Shown one piece after another: positions 1 through 8,173 of a stretch of 64,000 nt of DNA; positions within the stretch are counted from its first letter, which is position 1, and every line of letters begins with the position of its first letter. This DNA comes from JABFWF01 sp035539135. Lineage in GTDB: Bacteria; Pseudomonadota; Gammaproteobacteria; Xanthomonadales; Xanthomonadaceae. The stretch is from assembly GCA_035539135.1 (NCBI GenBank), contig DATLJD010000006.1, positions 1 to 64,000 of the forward strand, given 5' to 3'. The notes below the pieces were generated by a model. That model searched no databases. It had not been told where the DNA came from and saw only the letters and a program-made list of their open reading frames with translations. A program made the translations under genes and the position numbers.

Positions 1-313
1 GGCCCGGCGCAGCGCGCCGGGCGTTCGCACGGGCGCGCGGCAGTGCCGCGCAAGCCGCCCGTGCTCACCCATGCCCAGATGCGGGCGCGCGCCATCCATG
101 GCGCGCTGACGCAACACCCCCGCCCTCCCGGTCGCTCGGGAGAGATCCTCGCGGCTTGCCGTAGAGCGAGCTTGCTCGCTGAACGAGCGCGAGCGTGGTG
201 GGGGCGCGCCGGGTGGGAGAGGTGGGCAGGACCGTATGCGCCATGGATGGCGCATCCGAGCCTCCATGGACGGATTCACGGCGTGTCCTGCCTGCCTCTC
301 CCGCCCGGCGCGC
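1..313 (+). repeat. Multi-hairpin dispersed element, copy 1 (left end cut by window)
   Basis: This non-coding stretch matches the copies at 13108-13398 and 15770-16155. Hairpins seen: a GCCCGGCGC/GCGCCGGGC stem at the window start; GCGCGCCAT-CC-ATGGCGCGC at 87-106; AGCGAGC-TT-GCTCGCT at 165-180; and a giant imperfect stem with arms 204-234 and 279-313 (about 28 bp, counting G-U pairs). The giant stem encloses ATGCGCCAT-GG-ATGGCGCAT at 236-255. The arm at 111-130 has lost its partner because the window starts inside the element. ORFs across it only translate the repeat. From 314 to the aminotransferase gene nothing else is seen apart from the terminator. Confidence 0.85.
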
Positions 314-354
314 TCTCGCGGACTTCCGAATGCCGCCTCCCGCCTGGCTGGACC

Positions 355-382
355 AAAAAAGAAGGCCGGGTTGCCCCGGCCC
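355..382 (-). terminator. Intrinsic terminator of the aminotransferase gene
   Basis: Read on the minus strand, a GGCCGGG/CCCGGCC stem with a short loop is followed by a run of T (plus-strand A355-360). It lies about 30 bases past the stop of the minus-strand aminotransferase gene, and separates that gene from the repeat element. Confidence 0.8.
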
Positions 383-409
383 TCCTGTGCGCCTTGTTGT
401 GCCGGGCCG

Positions 410-1906
410 TCAGGCCGCGGCGGCCTGGCGCTGGCGCGGGCCTTCCTGCAGCGCGCGGCGGACCATGGCGACCAGCAGGTCGACTTCGTCCTCCTCGATC
501 GCGAAGTGCGGGGTGAAGCGCAGCGAGTTCTCGCCGCCGTGGATCACGCCGATGCCGTGCTCGCGCATCCACTCCTCGGTCGAGCCGGTGCCGTAGCCCT
601 TGAACTCCTTCGACAGCTCGCAGGAGAACAGCAGGCCGGTGCCCTGGACCTTGGTGATCAGCCCGCCGAGCTCGGCCTTGAGCGCCTCCAGCTTGCGCAC
701 CGCCTCGGCGCCGCGCTCGCGGATGTTGGCGCGCAGTTCCGGAGTCAGCATGCCGAGCACCGCGCAGGCCACGTCGAGCGCGCGCGGATTGGCGGTCATG
801 GTGTTGCCGTACACGCCCTTGCGGTACAGGCCGGCGGCGTGCTCGTTCACCGCCAGCACCGACAGCGGGTACTGGCCGGCGTTGAGCGCCTTCGAATAGG
901 TCTCCATGTCCGGCGCCTCCAGGCCCTCGAAGCCCGGATAGTCGACCACCGACAGCACGCCCTGCGCGCGCAGGCCGGCCTGGATCGAGTCGACCAGCAA
1001 CAGCGCGCCGTGCGCGCGGGTCAGCTCGCGCGCCAGCGCGTAGAACGCCGGCGGCACGCTGCGGCCCGGGTCGCCTTCGCCCATCACCGGCTCCAGGAAC
1101 ATCGCCTGGATGAACCAGCCGTTGGCGTCGGCGTCGGCGAAGGCCTGCCGCAGCGCGGCCTCGTCGTAGGGCGCGATGGCGATCACGCTGTCCTCGCCGC
1201 GGAAGCTGGCGAGATGCTGCAGGTAGGTCTTGCGGGTGGAATCCGAGTACAGCGCCGGGCCTTCGGTGCGGCCGTGGAAGCTGCCCTTGACCACCAGCCG
1301 CTTGATCGCGCGGCCGGCGTGGCGCGCGCCCGGGTCGGTCATCAGCTTGGCGTTGATGTCGGCGATGCGCGAAGCCAGCGAGACCGACTCCGATCCCGAG
1401 TTCAGGCACAGGAAGCGCGCGTACGGGCAGCCGCCGCGGGTGTGGCCGACCTCGGCGCGGATCGCGCGCTCGAAGCGCAGCTGCGACACGCTCGGGGTCA
1501 TGATGTTGGCCATCACCTGCGGCTTGGCCATCGCCTCCAGCACCGGCTGCGGGGTGTGGCCGAAGCCGAGCATGCCGTAGCCGCCGGAGTCGTGCAGGAC
1601 CGCGCCCTTGAGGGTGACGATCCACGGCCCGCGCGCGGCCAGCGCGACGTACGGGTTGACGGTGTCGTCGGAGTAGAAGTTGACGAAGCCGCCCTGGATC
1701 GCATGGGCCTGCTCGGCCTCGTCCAGGTCCAGCAGTTCGGGGAAGTCGGCGCGCACGCGCTCGTATTCGGCGGCGGCGGCGCGGATCGCCTCGCCCAGCT
1801 GCGGGTGGCGGGCGGCGAAGCGTTCGAGGGTGGCGTCGTCCAGGCCGGCGGTGCGGCGGGCGCCGGCGTGCGCGCGCAGCGGCTTCAGGCTGTCGGTGAT
1901 GGCCAT
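410..1906 (-). CDS. Class III (PLP-dependent) aminotransferase, lysine/ornithine type
   Basis: A 498-residue fold-type I aminotransferase that moves an amino group, probably from the side chain of lysine, ornithine or a similar diamine, to a keto acid. Visible features: GSES near 171 (phosphate-binding loop), LEPVMGEGD near 271, the PLP-ring aspartate in VDSIQAG (D306) and the Schiff-base lysine in YSKAL (K339). The usual DEVQTG is DSIQAG here, so it belongs to a divergent branch and the substrate cannot be read from sequence. It is transcribed away from an Lrp/AsnC regulator, a standard arrangement for amino-acid catabolism, and probably forms a single-gene unit ending at the terminator at 355-382. 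L-lysine 6-transaminase is the favoured guess. Confidence 0.85.
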   Translation of the reverse strand: MAITDSLKPLRAHAGARRTAGLDDATLERFAARHPQLGEAIRAAAAEYERVRADFPELLDLDEAEQAHAIQGGFVNFYSDDTVNPYVALAARGPWIVTLKGAVLHDSGGYGMLGFGHTPQPVLEAMAKPQVMANIMTPSVSQLRFERAIRAEVGHTRGGCPYARFLCLNSGSESVSLASRIADINAKLMTDPGARHAGRAIKRLVVKGSFHGRTEGPALYSDSTRKTYLQHLASFRGEDSVIAIAPYDEAALRQAFADADANGWFIQAMFLEPVMGEGDPGRSVPPAFYALARELTRAHGALLLVDSIQAGLRAQGVLSVVDYPGFEGLEAPDMETYSKALNAGQYPLSVLAVNEHAAGLYRKGVYGNTMTANPRALDVACAVLGMLTPELRANIRERGAEAVRKLEALKAELGGLITKVQGTGLLFSCELSKEFKGYGTGSTEEWMREHGIGVIHGGENSLRFTPHFAIEEDEVDLLVAMVRRALQEGPRQRQAAAA

Positions 1907-1938
1907 CGGGAATCCTCCGGTGGGCGGTGAAACTCCTT

Positions 1939-2003
1939 ATTATGCCGATCGGTTCGTCATTCGACAGCTGCATTTCGACGGAATAACATCCGATTTCGTC
2001 GAA
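1939..2003. promoter_or_regulatory. Divergent promoter region with a likely Lrp-type operator
   Basis: A minus-strand CATAAT (plus 1939-1944) lies 33 bases before the aminotransferase start and could be its -10; no convincing -35 is seen. Upstream of it lies a perfect inverted repeat, TTCGACG at 1974-1980 and CGTCGAA at 1997-2003, with a related TTCGTC/TTCGAC pair at 1953-1965. Its position would suit an Lrp-family activator of the aminotransferase that also represses its own gene. This is inference from position and symmetry. Confidence 0.5.
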
Positions 2004-2024
2004 TCGCCGAAGGTCGCCGCCGGA

Positions 2025-2456
2025 ATGAAGCTGACGCCCGCCGACCAGCAGCTGTTGTCCCTGTTGCGCGAGAACGCCCGCGCCCCGACCGCCGAGCTGG
2101 CGCGCCGGCTCGGCCTCTCGCGAACCACCGTGCAGAGCCGGATCGAGCGGCTGGAGCGACAGGGCGTGATCACCGGCTACACCGTGCGGGTCAGCGACGA
2201 GGCCGAGCGCGGCGGGGTGCGCGCCCACATCATGGTCACCGTGCTGCCGCGGCAGATGCCGGCGGTGGTGCGCGCCCTGCACGCGATGCCGGAGGTGCGC
2301 GCGCTGCATTCGGTGAGCGGGCCGTTCGACCTGGTGGCGCTGGCGCTGGTGCCGACGGTCGCGGAGATGGACGAGCTGACCGACCGGATCGGCGCGGTGG
2401 ACGGGGTGGAGCGGACCACGTCCTCGATCGTCCTGTCGGCGAAGTTCGAACGCTGA
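2025..2456 (+). CDS. Lrp/AsnC-family transcriptional regulator
   Basis: A 143-residue regulator. The N-terminal winged helix-turn-helix (about 1-60) carries ARRLGLSRTTVQSRIERLE, and the C-terminal RAM/ligand-binding domain (about 65-143) carries the HSVSGPFDLVALALV strand. Length is normal for the family. The start at 2025 places the usual Lrp N-terminus (LTPADQQLLSLLRENAR) directly after the initiator; longer frames run antisense through the aminotransferase gene. It diverges from that gene and probably controls it in response to an amino acid. Confidence 0.92.
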   Translation: MKLTPADQQLLSLLRENARAPTAELARRLGLSRTTVQSRIERLERQGVITGYTVRVSDEAERGGVRAHIMVTVLPRQMPAVVRALHAMPEVRALHSVSGPFDLVALALVPTVAEMDELTDRIGAVDGVERTTSSIVLSAKFER

Positions 2457-2515
2457 CCCGGTCGGCCGGGCGGGCTCCGGCTACCATGCGCGGTTCCCCC
2501 AGCGCCGCGCCTGCC

Positions 2516-3574
2516 TTGAAGAAGTCCGACTTCCACTACGACCTGCCGCCGGAGCTGATCGCCCAGGCGCCGCTGCCCGAGCGCTCGGCCAGCCGCCTGC
2601 TGGTGGTGCCGCCGGCGCCGGCGCCCTTCGCCGACCGCGGCGTGCGCGACCTGCCGGAGCTGCTGCAGCCGGGCGACCTGCTGGTGTTCAACGACACCCG
2701 GGTGATCCCGGCGCGGCTGTACGGGCACAAGGCCAGCGGCGGCCGGGTCGAGATCCTGATCGAGCGGCTGGCGGGCGGCGGCGAGGCGCGCGCCCAGCTC
2801 GGCGTGAGCAAGCCGCCGCAATTGGGCAGCCGGATCGCGCTCGACGCCGGCGGCGAGGCCGAGGTGATCGAACGCGACGACGGCTTCTGGCGGCTGCGCT
2901 TCCACGTGCCGGGCGACTTCCACGACTGGCTGCACCAGGCCGGGCAGCTGCCGCTGCCGCCCTACATCCAGCGCGCGCCCGACGCCGCCGACGCGGCGCG
3001 CTACCAGACCGTGTTCGCGCGCGAGGAAGGCGCGGTGGCGGCGCCGACCGCCGGCCTGCACTTCGACGAGCCATTGCTGGACGCGCTGCGCGCGCGCGGC
3101 GTGCAGCTCGGCCACGTCACCTTGCACGTCGGCGCCGGCACCTTCCAGCCGGTGCGGGTGGACGACATCCGCGAGCACCGGATGCATAGCGAGTGGCTCA
3201 ACGTGGGCGCGGCGCTGGTGCAGCAGGTGCGCGAGACCCGCGCCCGCGGCGGGCGGGTGGTCGCGGTCGGCACGACCGTGGTGCGCGCGCTGGAGTCCGC
3301 GCTTGTGAGGAGCGAGGCGCAGCGCGACGGCGAACTGCAGCCGTTCGCCGGCGACACCTCGATCTTCATCTATCCCGGCTACCGGATCCGCAGCGTGGAC
3401 GCGCTGCTGACCAACTTCCACCTGCCGGAGAGCACGCTGCTGATGCTGGTGTCGGCGTTCGCCGGCAAGGCACGGGTGTTCGCCGCCTACGAGCACGCGG
3501 TGCGCGCGCGCTACCGTTTCTTCTCCTACGGCGACGCGATGCTGCTGTGGCCGGAAGCGGGCGAGCCGCGATGA
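2516..3574 (+). CDS. queA: S-adenosylmethionine:tRNA ribosyltransferase-isomerase
   Basis: Transfers and rearranges the ribosyl group of SAM onto preQ1 in tRNA to give epoxyqueuosine, in the cytosol. The 352-residue product matches the family throughout: DFHYDLPPELIAQAPLPERS at the N-terminus, DLLVFNDTRVIPARL, APTAGLHFDEPLL, VGAGTFQPVR and YPGYRIRSVDALLTNFHLPE. A TTG start at 2516 is chosen because it gives the family N-terminus (xKKSDFHYDLP). The ATG at 2486 would add ten residues, and it lies inside TACCAT (2482-2487), which resembles a -10. The stop overlaps the tgt start by ATGA, so the two queuosine genes are translationally coupled. Confidence 0.95.
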   Translation: MKKSDFHYDLPPELIAQAPLPERSASRLLVVPPAPAPFADRGVRDLPELLQPGDLLVFNDTRVIPARLYGHKASGGRVEILIERLAGGGEARAQLGVSKPPQLGSRIALDAGGEAEVIERDDGFWRLRFHVPGDFHDWLHQAGQLPLPPYIQRAPDAADAARYQTVFAREEGAVAAPTAGLHFDEPLLDALRARGVQLGHVTLHVGAGTFQPVRVDDIREHRMHSEWLNVGAALVQQVRETRARGGRVVAVGTTVVRALESALVRSEAQRDGELQPFAGDTSIFIYPGYRIRSVDALLTNFHLPESTLLMLVSAFAGKARVFAAYEHAVRARYRFFSYGDAMLLWPEAGEPR

Positions 3575-4716
3575 GCCGGATGGCGTTCGAACTGCTGGCC
3601 ACCGACGGCGCGGCGCGCCGCGGGCGGATGACCTTCCCGCGCGGCACGGTGGAGACACCGGCGTTCATGCCGGTCGGCACCTACGGCTCGGTCAAGGGCA
3701 TGTTGCCCGGGCAGCTGCGCGCGCTCGGCGCGGAGATGATCCTCGGCAACACCTTCCACCTGTCCTTGCGGCCCGGGCTGGAGGTGATCGCGGCGCACGG
3801 CGGGCTGCACGGCTTCGCGCGCTGGGACGGGCCGATCCTGACCGACTCCGGCGGGTTCCAGGTGTTCTCGCTCGCGCATCGGCGGAAAATCACCGAGCAG
3901 GGCGTCACCTTCCAGGCGCCGACCGACGGATCGACCGTGTTCCTCGGTCCCGAGGAATCGATGCGCATCCAGCGCGTGCTCGATTCGGACGTGGTGATGA
4001 TCTTCGACGAGTGCCCGCCGGTGCACGTGAACGGCGCGCCGGTCGGCGCCGACGTCGTGCGCCGCTCGATGGAGCTCTCGCTGCGCTGGGCCGAGCGCAG
4101 CAAGCGCGCGCACGAGGGCAACGACGCCGCGCTGTTCGGCATCGTCCAGGGCGGCGTGCACCGCGAGCTGCGCACGCTGTCGGCGCAGGGCCTGAAGGCG
4201 ATCGGCTTCGACGGCTACGCGATCGGTGGCCTCGCCGTCGGCGAGACGGAGGCCGAGCGCAACGCCATGCTCGAGCACACCGTGCCGCAGCTGCCGGCGG
4301 ACCGGCCGCACTACCTGATGGGCGTCGGCCGCCCGGAGGACCTGGTGGAAGCGGTCGCGCGCGGGGTCGACATGTTCGACTGCGTGATGCCGACCCGCAA
4401 CGCGCGCAACGGCCACTACTTCACCTCGACCGGCACCGTGCGCATCCGCAACGCGAAGCACGAGCGCGATACCCGGCCGATCGAGGAGGGCTGCGGCTGC
4501 CCGGCCTGCGCCGGCGGCTACAGCCGCGCCTACCTGCGCCACCTGGACCGCTGCAACGAGATGCTGGGCCCGGTCCTCGGCACCCTGCACAACCTCTGGT
4601 ACTACGAGACACTGATGGCCGACATGCGGGGCGCGATCGAACGGGGAACCTTTGCCGCGTTCCGTGAGTCCTTTCACGCCTCGCGCCGCGACGCCGCCGC
4701 CCCCGGGGCCGGCTGA
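3571..4716 (+). CDS. tgt: tRNA-guanine transglycosylase
   Basis: Exchanges guanine-34 of GU(N) tRNAs for preQ1, the step before QueA. The product is 381 residues, near the family norm. Seen: FMPVGTYGSVKGM, the active-site TDSGGFQVFSLA, GIVQGGVH, the nucleophile region FDCVMPTRNARNG and the zinc site CGCPAC...H near the C-terminus (CxCxxC followed by H). The ATG overlaps the queA stop by four bases, and no separate promoter is visible, so it is co-transcribed with queA. Confidence 0.97.
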   Translation: MSRMAFELLATDGAARRGRMTFPRGTVETPAFMPVGTYGSVKGMLPGQLRALGAEMILGNTFHLSLRPGLEVIAAHGGLHGFARWDGPILTDSGGFQVFSLAHRRKITEQGVTFQAPTDGSTVFLGPEESMRIQRVLDSDVVMIFDECPPVHVNGAPVGADVVRRSMELSLRWAERSKRAHEGNDAALFGIVQGGVHRELRTLSAQGLKAIGFDGYAIGGLAVGETEAERNAMLEHTVPQLPADRPHYLMGVGRPEDLVEAVARGVDMFDCVMPTRNARNGHYFTSTGTVRIRNAKHERDTRPIEEGCGCPACAGGYSRAYLRHLDRCNEMLGPVLGTLHNLWYYETLMADMRGAIERGTFAAFRESFHASRRDAAAPGAG

Positions 4717-4760
4717 GGCGGGAGGTGCCGGCCCCGCGCCCCGGGGCAGGGCCGCCCCCG

Positions 4761-4769
4761 TGGCATAAT
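4761..4769 (+). promoter_or_regulatory. Extended -10 promoter candidate for yajC-secDF
   Basis: TGGCATAAT fits the TGn-TATAAT extended -10 pattern (CATAAT at 4764-4769) in the 75-base tgt-yajC gap, 23 bases before the yajC ATG. No clear -35 is seen, as expected for extended -10 promoters. It would let the secretion genes be expressed independently of queA-tgt. Confidence 0.45.
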
Positions 4770-4791
4770 CGCGCGTTAACTCGCCCGGAAC

Positions 4792-5151
4792 ATGACGATG
4801 AACCTGCTCGACTTGCTCGTTTCCCCCGCCTTCGCCCAGGCCGCCGGCCAGCCCGCGCCGGGCGGGCTGTTCGGTGGCGGCCTCGGTGGCCTGCTGTTCC
4901 CGATCGTGCTGATCGGCGTGATGTACTTCCTGATGATCCGCCCGCAGATGAAGCGGCAGAAGGAACACCGCGCCATGCTCGACAAGCTCGGCAACGGCGA
5001 CGAGGTGATCACCAACGGCGGCGTCGCCGGGGTGGTGCGCGAGATCGGCGAGCATTTCGTCACCGTGGAGATCGCGGACAACGTGCGCGTGCGGATCCAG
5101 AAGGGCGCGATCGCCAACGTCCTGCCCAAGGGCACCCTCAAGTCGGCCTGA
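4792..5151 (+). CDS. yajC: Sec translocase accessory subunit YajC
   Basis: A small inner-membrane protein of 119 residues associated with the SecDF complex. It has one transmembrane helix (about 38-57, LLFPIVLIGVMYFLMIRPQ) followed by the conserved RPQMKRQKEHRAMLDKLGNGDEVITNGG. The second methionine (4798) is an equally possible start. It is followed by secD and secF on the same strand, the classic yajC-secD-secF order. Confidence 0.96.
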   Translation: MTMNLLDLLVSPAFAQAAGQPAPGGLFGGGLGGLLFPIVLIGVMYFLMIRPQMKRQKEHRAMLDKLGNGDEVITNGGVAGVVREIGEHFVTVEIADNVRVRIQKGAIANVLPKGTLKSA

Positions 5152-5214
5152 GCCGGCATTTTTCCCGACTGAATGGCGCCGGCCCGGCAAGCGGGCCGCG
5201 CGCGAGGCTCCGCG

Positions 5215-7086
5215 ATGCTCGAATACGGCCGCTTCAAATACCTGGTGATCGTGCTGGTGCTGGCGCTCAGCACGCTGTACGCCCTGCCCAACCTCTTCCC
5301 GCAGGACCCGTCGGTGCAGATCACCGCCAACCGCGGTTCGACCATCGACAAGGCGCTGCAGGACCGGGTCGCCGCGGACCTGAAGAAGGCCGGGATCGTC
5401 CCGAAGGAGGTCGAGGTCGACGAGACCGGCAACCTGCTGGTCCGGCTCGACAGCGTGGACGTGCAGACCAAGGCCGCCGACGTGCTCAACGCCGAGCTCG
5501 GCAGCGGCTACGTGGTCGCGCTCAACCTCGCCTCCACCGTGCCCGGCTGGCTGGAAGCGATCGGCGCGCGGCGCATGCTGCTCGGCCTCGACCTGCAGGG
5601 CGGCGTGCACTTCCTGATGGAAGTGGACCGCAAGGCGGCGCTGGACAAGCGCCTCGATGCCTACGCCGACGATCTGCGCGTGCTGCTGCGCGACAAGCGC
5701 ATCCGCTACGAATCGGTCGAGCGCCTGCCCGACAACAGCCTGCGCGTGAGCCTGGCGCCGGGCGCCGACGCCGGCGCCGCGCAGGGGCTGATCGCGCAGA
5801 GCATGCCGACCCTGCGCGCGGACAGCCAGGGCAACACGATCACCCTGCGCGTGCCCGACCAGGAGCTGGCGCAGATCACCACCGACGCGGTCGAGCAGAA
5901 CATCGGCACCCTGCGCAACCGCATCAACGAACTCGGCGTCGCCGAGCCGATCATCCAGCGCCAGGGCGCCGACCGGGTGGTGGTCGAGCTGCCGGGCGTG
6001 CAGGACACCGCCCAGGCCAAGCGCATCCTCGGCGCGACCGCGACCCTCGAGTACCGCGCGGTGGTCGACGGCAACGCCTACGACGCGATCAGTTCCGGCA
6101 ACGTGCCGCCCGGTGCGCGCGTGTACTACCGCAAGGAGCTCGGGCCCGACGGCAAGCCGATCCCGATCCTGCTCAACAAGCGGGTGATCGCCACCGGCGA
6201 CCAGCTGGTGGACGCGCGCTCGGGCTACGACTCGCAGAGCGGCACGCCGATGGTGTCGGTGCGCCTGAACGGCATCGGCGGCGACCGCATGTTCGACTTC
6301 ACCAGCCAGAACGTCGGCAAGCCGATGGCGGTGGTGTACGTCGAGCGCGTGCCCGAAGTGCGGACCGGGCCCGACGGCAAGGAAATCCGGACCACCCGCA
6401 CCAGCGAGCAGGTGATCTCGGTCGCGACCATCCAGGGCGTGTTCGGCAAGGAGTTCCAGACCACCGGCCTGGAGAGCCCGAAGGAAGCCGCGGACCTCGC
6501 CCTGCTGCTGCGCGCCGGCGCGCTCGCCGCGCCGATGGATTTCGTCGAGCAGCGCGTGGTCGGGCCCAGCCTCGGCAAGGAGAACGTCGAGCGCGGCATG
6601 ACCGCGGTGCTGTACTCGTTCGGCTTCGCGCTGGTGTTCTTCCTGGTGTATTACCGGATGTTCGGCCTGATCACCTGCCTCGCGCTGCTGATCAACCTGC
6701 TGATGGTGGTGGCGGTGATGTCCTTCCTCGGCGCCACCCTGACCTTGCCCGGCCTGGCCGGCATCGCGCTCACGGTCGGCATGTCGGTGGACGCCAACGT
6801 GCTGATCAACGAACGCATCCGCGAGGAGCTGCGCGACGGGGTGCCCGCCAAGGCGGCGATCGCGGCCGGCTACGAGAAGGCATCCGGCACCATCGCCGAC
6901 GCCAACCTCACCGCCATGCTCGCCGGCTTCGCGCTGTTCGCCTTCGGTACCGGTCCGGTCAAGGGCTTCGCGGTGTCGCTGATCGCGGGCATCGTGACCT
7001 CGATGTACACCGCGGTGTCCGTCTCGCGCGGCATCGCCACCCTGATCTACGGGCATCGGCGCAAGCTGAAGTCCGTCGCCATCTGA
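5215..7086 (+). CDS. secD: Protein translocase subunit SecD
   Basis: Proton-motive-force-driven component of the Sec export machinery in the inner membrane, 623 residues. It has an N-terminal membrane helix (FKYLVIVLVLALSTLYALP), the D-x-x-GG motif in LGLDLQGGVHFLMEVD, a large periplasmic P1 region, and a C-terminal five-helix RND-like bundle including GLAGIALTVGMSVDANVLI. The start at 5215 (MLEYGRFKYLV) matches the family; the in-frame ATG at 5173 would prepend 14 residues rich in Arg and Ala. secF follows after 18 bases. Confidence 0.97.
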   Translation: MLEYGRFKYLVIVLVLALSTLYALPNLFPQDPSVQITANRGSTIDKALQDRVAADLKKAGIVPKEVEVDETGNLLVRLDSVDVQTKAADVLNAELGSGYVVALNLASTVPGWLEAIGARRMLLGLDLQGGVHFLMEVDRKAALDKRLDAYADDLRVLLRDKRIRYESVERLPDNSLRVSLAPGADAGAAQGLIAQSMPTLRADSQGNTITLRVPDQELAQITTDAVEQNIGTLRNRINELGVAEPIIQRQGADRVVVELPGVQDTAQAKRILGATATLEYRAVVDGNAYDAISSGNVPPGARVYYRKELGPDGKPIPILLNKRVIATGDQLVDARSGYDSQSGTPMVSVRLNGIGGDRMFDFTSQNVGKPMAVVYVERVPEVRTGPDGKEIRTTRTSEQVISVATIQGVFGKEFQTTGLESPKEAADLALLLRAGALAAPMDFVEQRVVGPSLGKENVERGMTAVLYSFGFALVFFLVYYRMFGLITCLALLINLLMVVAVMSFLGATLTLPGLAGIALTVGMSVDANVLINERIREELRDGVPAKAAIAAGYEKASGTIADANLTAMLAGFALFAFGTGPVKGFAVSLIAGIVTSMYTAVSVSRGIATLIYGHRRKLKSVAI

Positions 7087-7104
7087 TCCAAGGAGCACGC
7101 ATCC

Positions 7105-8049
7105 ATGCAATTCAACGTGTTCCCGCACGACAGCAAGTTCGACTTCATGCGCCTGCGCTGGGTGTCGACCGGCCTGTCGATCGTGCTGCTGCTGGTCGCC
7201 CTCGGCGCGATGGCGACCAAGGGCTTCAACTTCGCGCTCGACTTCACCGGCGGCGTCGGCGTGGAGCTGCGCTACCAGCAGGCGCCCGACGTGGACGACG
7301 TGCGCGAAAGCCTGGAGAAGGCCGGCTTCGACAGCGCGGTGGTGCAGACCTACGGCAGCGGCACCGACCTGCTGGTGCGCCTGCAGGCCGACAAGGCTTC
7401 CGGCAACGACGCCGAGAGCGTGGGCGACGCGGTCGCGCGCGCGGCCTCGCTGCCGGGCAACAGGGCGGAGAAGCGCAGCAGCGCCGAGATCAGCCCCCAG
7501 GTCGGCAAGGAACTGGCGACGAACGGCGTCTACGCGATGCTGTTCGTGGTGATTGGCTTCCTCGCCTACATCTCGTTCCGGTTCGAATGGAAGTTCGCGG
7601 TCGCGGCGATCCTCGCCACCATGCACGACGTCGTGGTGGTGGCCGGCTGGTTCGCGGTCAGCGGGCACGAGTTCGACCTGACCGTGCTGGCGGGTGTGAT
7701 GTCCGTGATGGGCTACTCGATCAACGACACGATCGTGGTGTTCGACCGCGTGCGCGAGAACTTCCGCGGCATGCGCGCGCCTGCGCGCGAGATCCTCAAC
7801 GCCTCGATCAACCAGACCCTGTCGCGTACCGTCATTACCTCGTTCGTCGCGTTCCTGACCGTGCTGGCGCTGTACCTGTACGGCGGCGGCTCGCTGCGCG
7901 GTATGGCCGAGTCGCAGATGATGGGCATCGTGATCGGCACCCTGTCCTCGATCTTCGTCGCCTGCCCGCTGCTGATGTGGCTGGGCGTGAGCAAGCAGGA
8001 CCTGATGCCGAAGGCGCGCGACGAGGCCGCCCTGGCGCGGCGTCCGTAA
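7105..8049 (+). CDS. secF: Protein translocase subunit SecF
   Basis: Partner of SecD, 314 residues, inner membrane. Seen: one N-terminal helix (LRWVSTGLSIVLLLVALGAM), the FALDFTGGVGVELRY motif, and the C-terminal bundle with VLAGVMSVMGYSINDTIVVF and ASINQTLSRTVITSF. AAGGAG lies just before the ATG. Last gene of the yajC-secDF unit, followed directly by the strong hairpin at 8066-8101. Confidence 0.97.
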   Translation: MQFNVFPHDSKFDFMRLRWVSTGLSIVLLLVALGAMATKGFNFALDFTGGVGVELRYQQAPDVDDVRESLEKAGFDSAVVQTYGSGTDLLVRLQADKASGNDAESVGDAVARAASLPGNRAEKRSSAEISPQVGKELATNGVYAMLFVVIGFLAYISFRFEWKFAVAAILATMHDVVVVAGWFAVSGHEFDLTVLAGVMSVMGYSINDTIVVFDRVRENFRGMRAPAREILNASINQTLSRTVITSFVAFLTVLALYLYGGGSLRGMAESQMMGIVIGTLSSIFVACPLLMWLGVSKQDLMPKARDEAALARRP

Positions 8050-8065
8050 GGCGTCCGCAGCAAGC

Positions 8066-8101
8066 AAAAAAAAAGGCCGCGCATCGCGCGGCCTTTTTTT
8101 C
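8066..8101. terminator. Strong bidirectional terminator between secF and suhB
   Basis: A run of A, the stem GGCCGCGC-ATC-GCGCGGCC and a run of T give a perfect intrinsic terminator on both strands. It lies between the convergent secF (plus) and suhB (minus) genes. Confidence 0.95.
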
Positions 8102-8117
8102 ATGCGAGACCCGTTTG

Positions 8118-8172
8118 CTCTCCCGTCTCCCGTCTCCCGGTTCCCGTCTCCCGGTTCCCGGTTCCCGAGCCC
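8118..8172. repeat. Tandem 7-base repeats (TCTCCCG / GTTCCCG)
   Basis: About eight units of a 7-base motif, mixed between TCTCCCG and GTTCCCG, fill the gap between the terminator and the suhB stop. The same unit occurs inside dnaE at 17980-18010. The slightly variable head-to-tail units look like a minisatellite. Confidence 0.8.
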
Positions 8173-8173
8173 G

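Noticed and set aside
43..516. Similar ORFs within repeat copies 1 and 3 (PRKPPVLTHAQMRARAIHG...)
   Set aside because: They share sequence only because the DNA repeat is shared; copy 2 breaks the frame, and hairpin pairing explains the conservation better.
3526..8103. Minus-strand open frame of over 1500 codons opposite tgt-secD-secF
   Set aside because: It runs antisense to well-recognised genes and is His/Gln/Arg/Ala-rich, the usual shadow of high-GC coding DNA.
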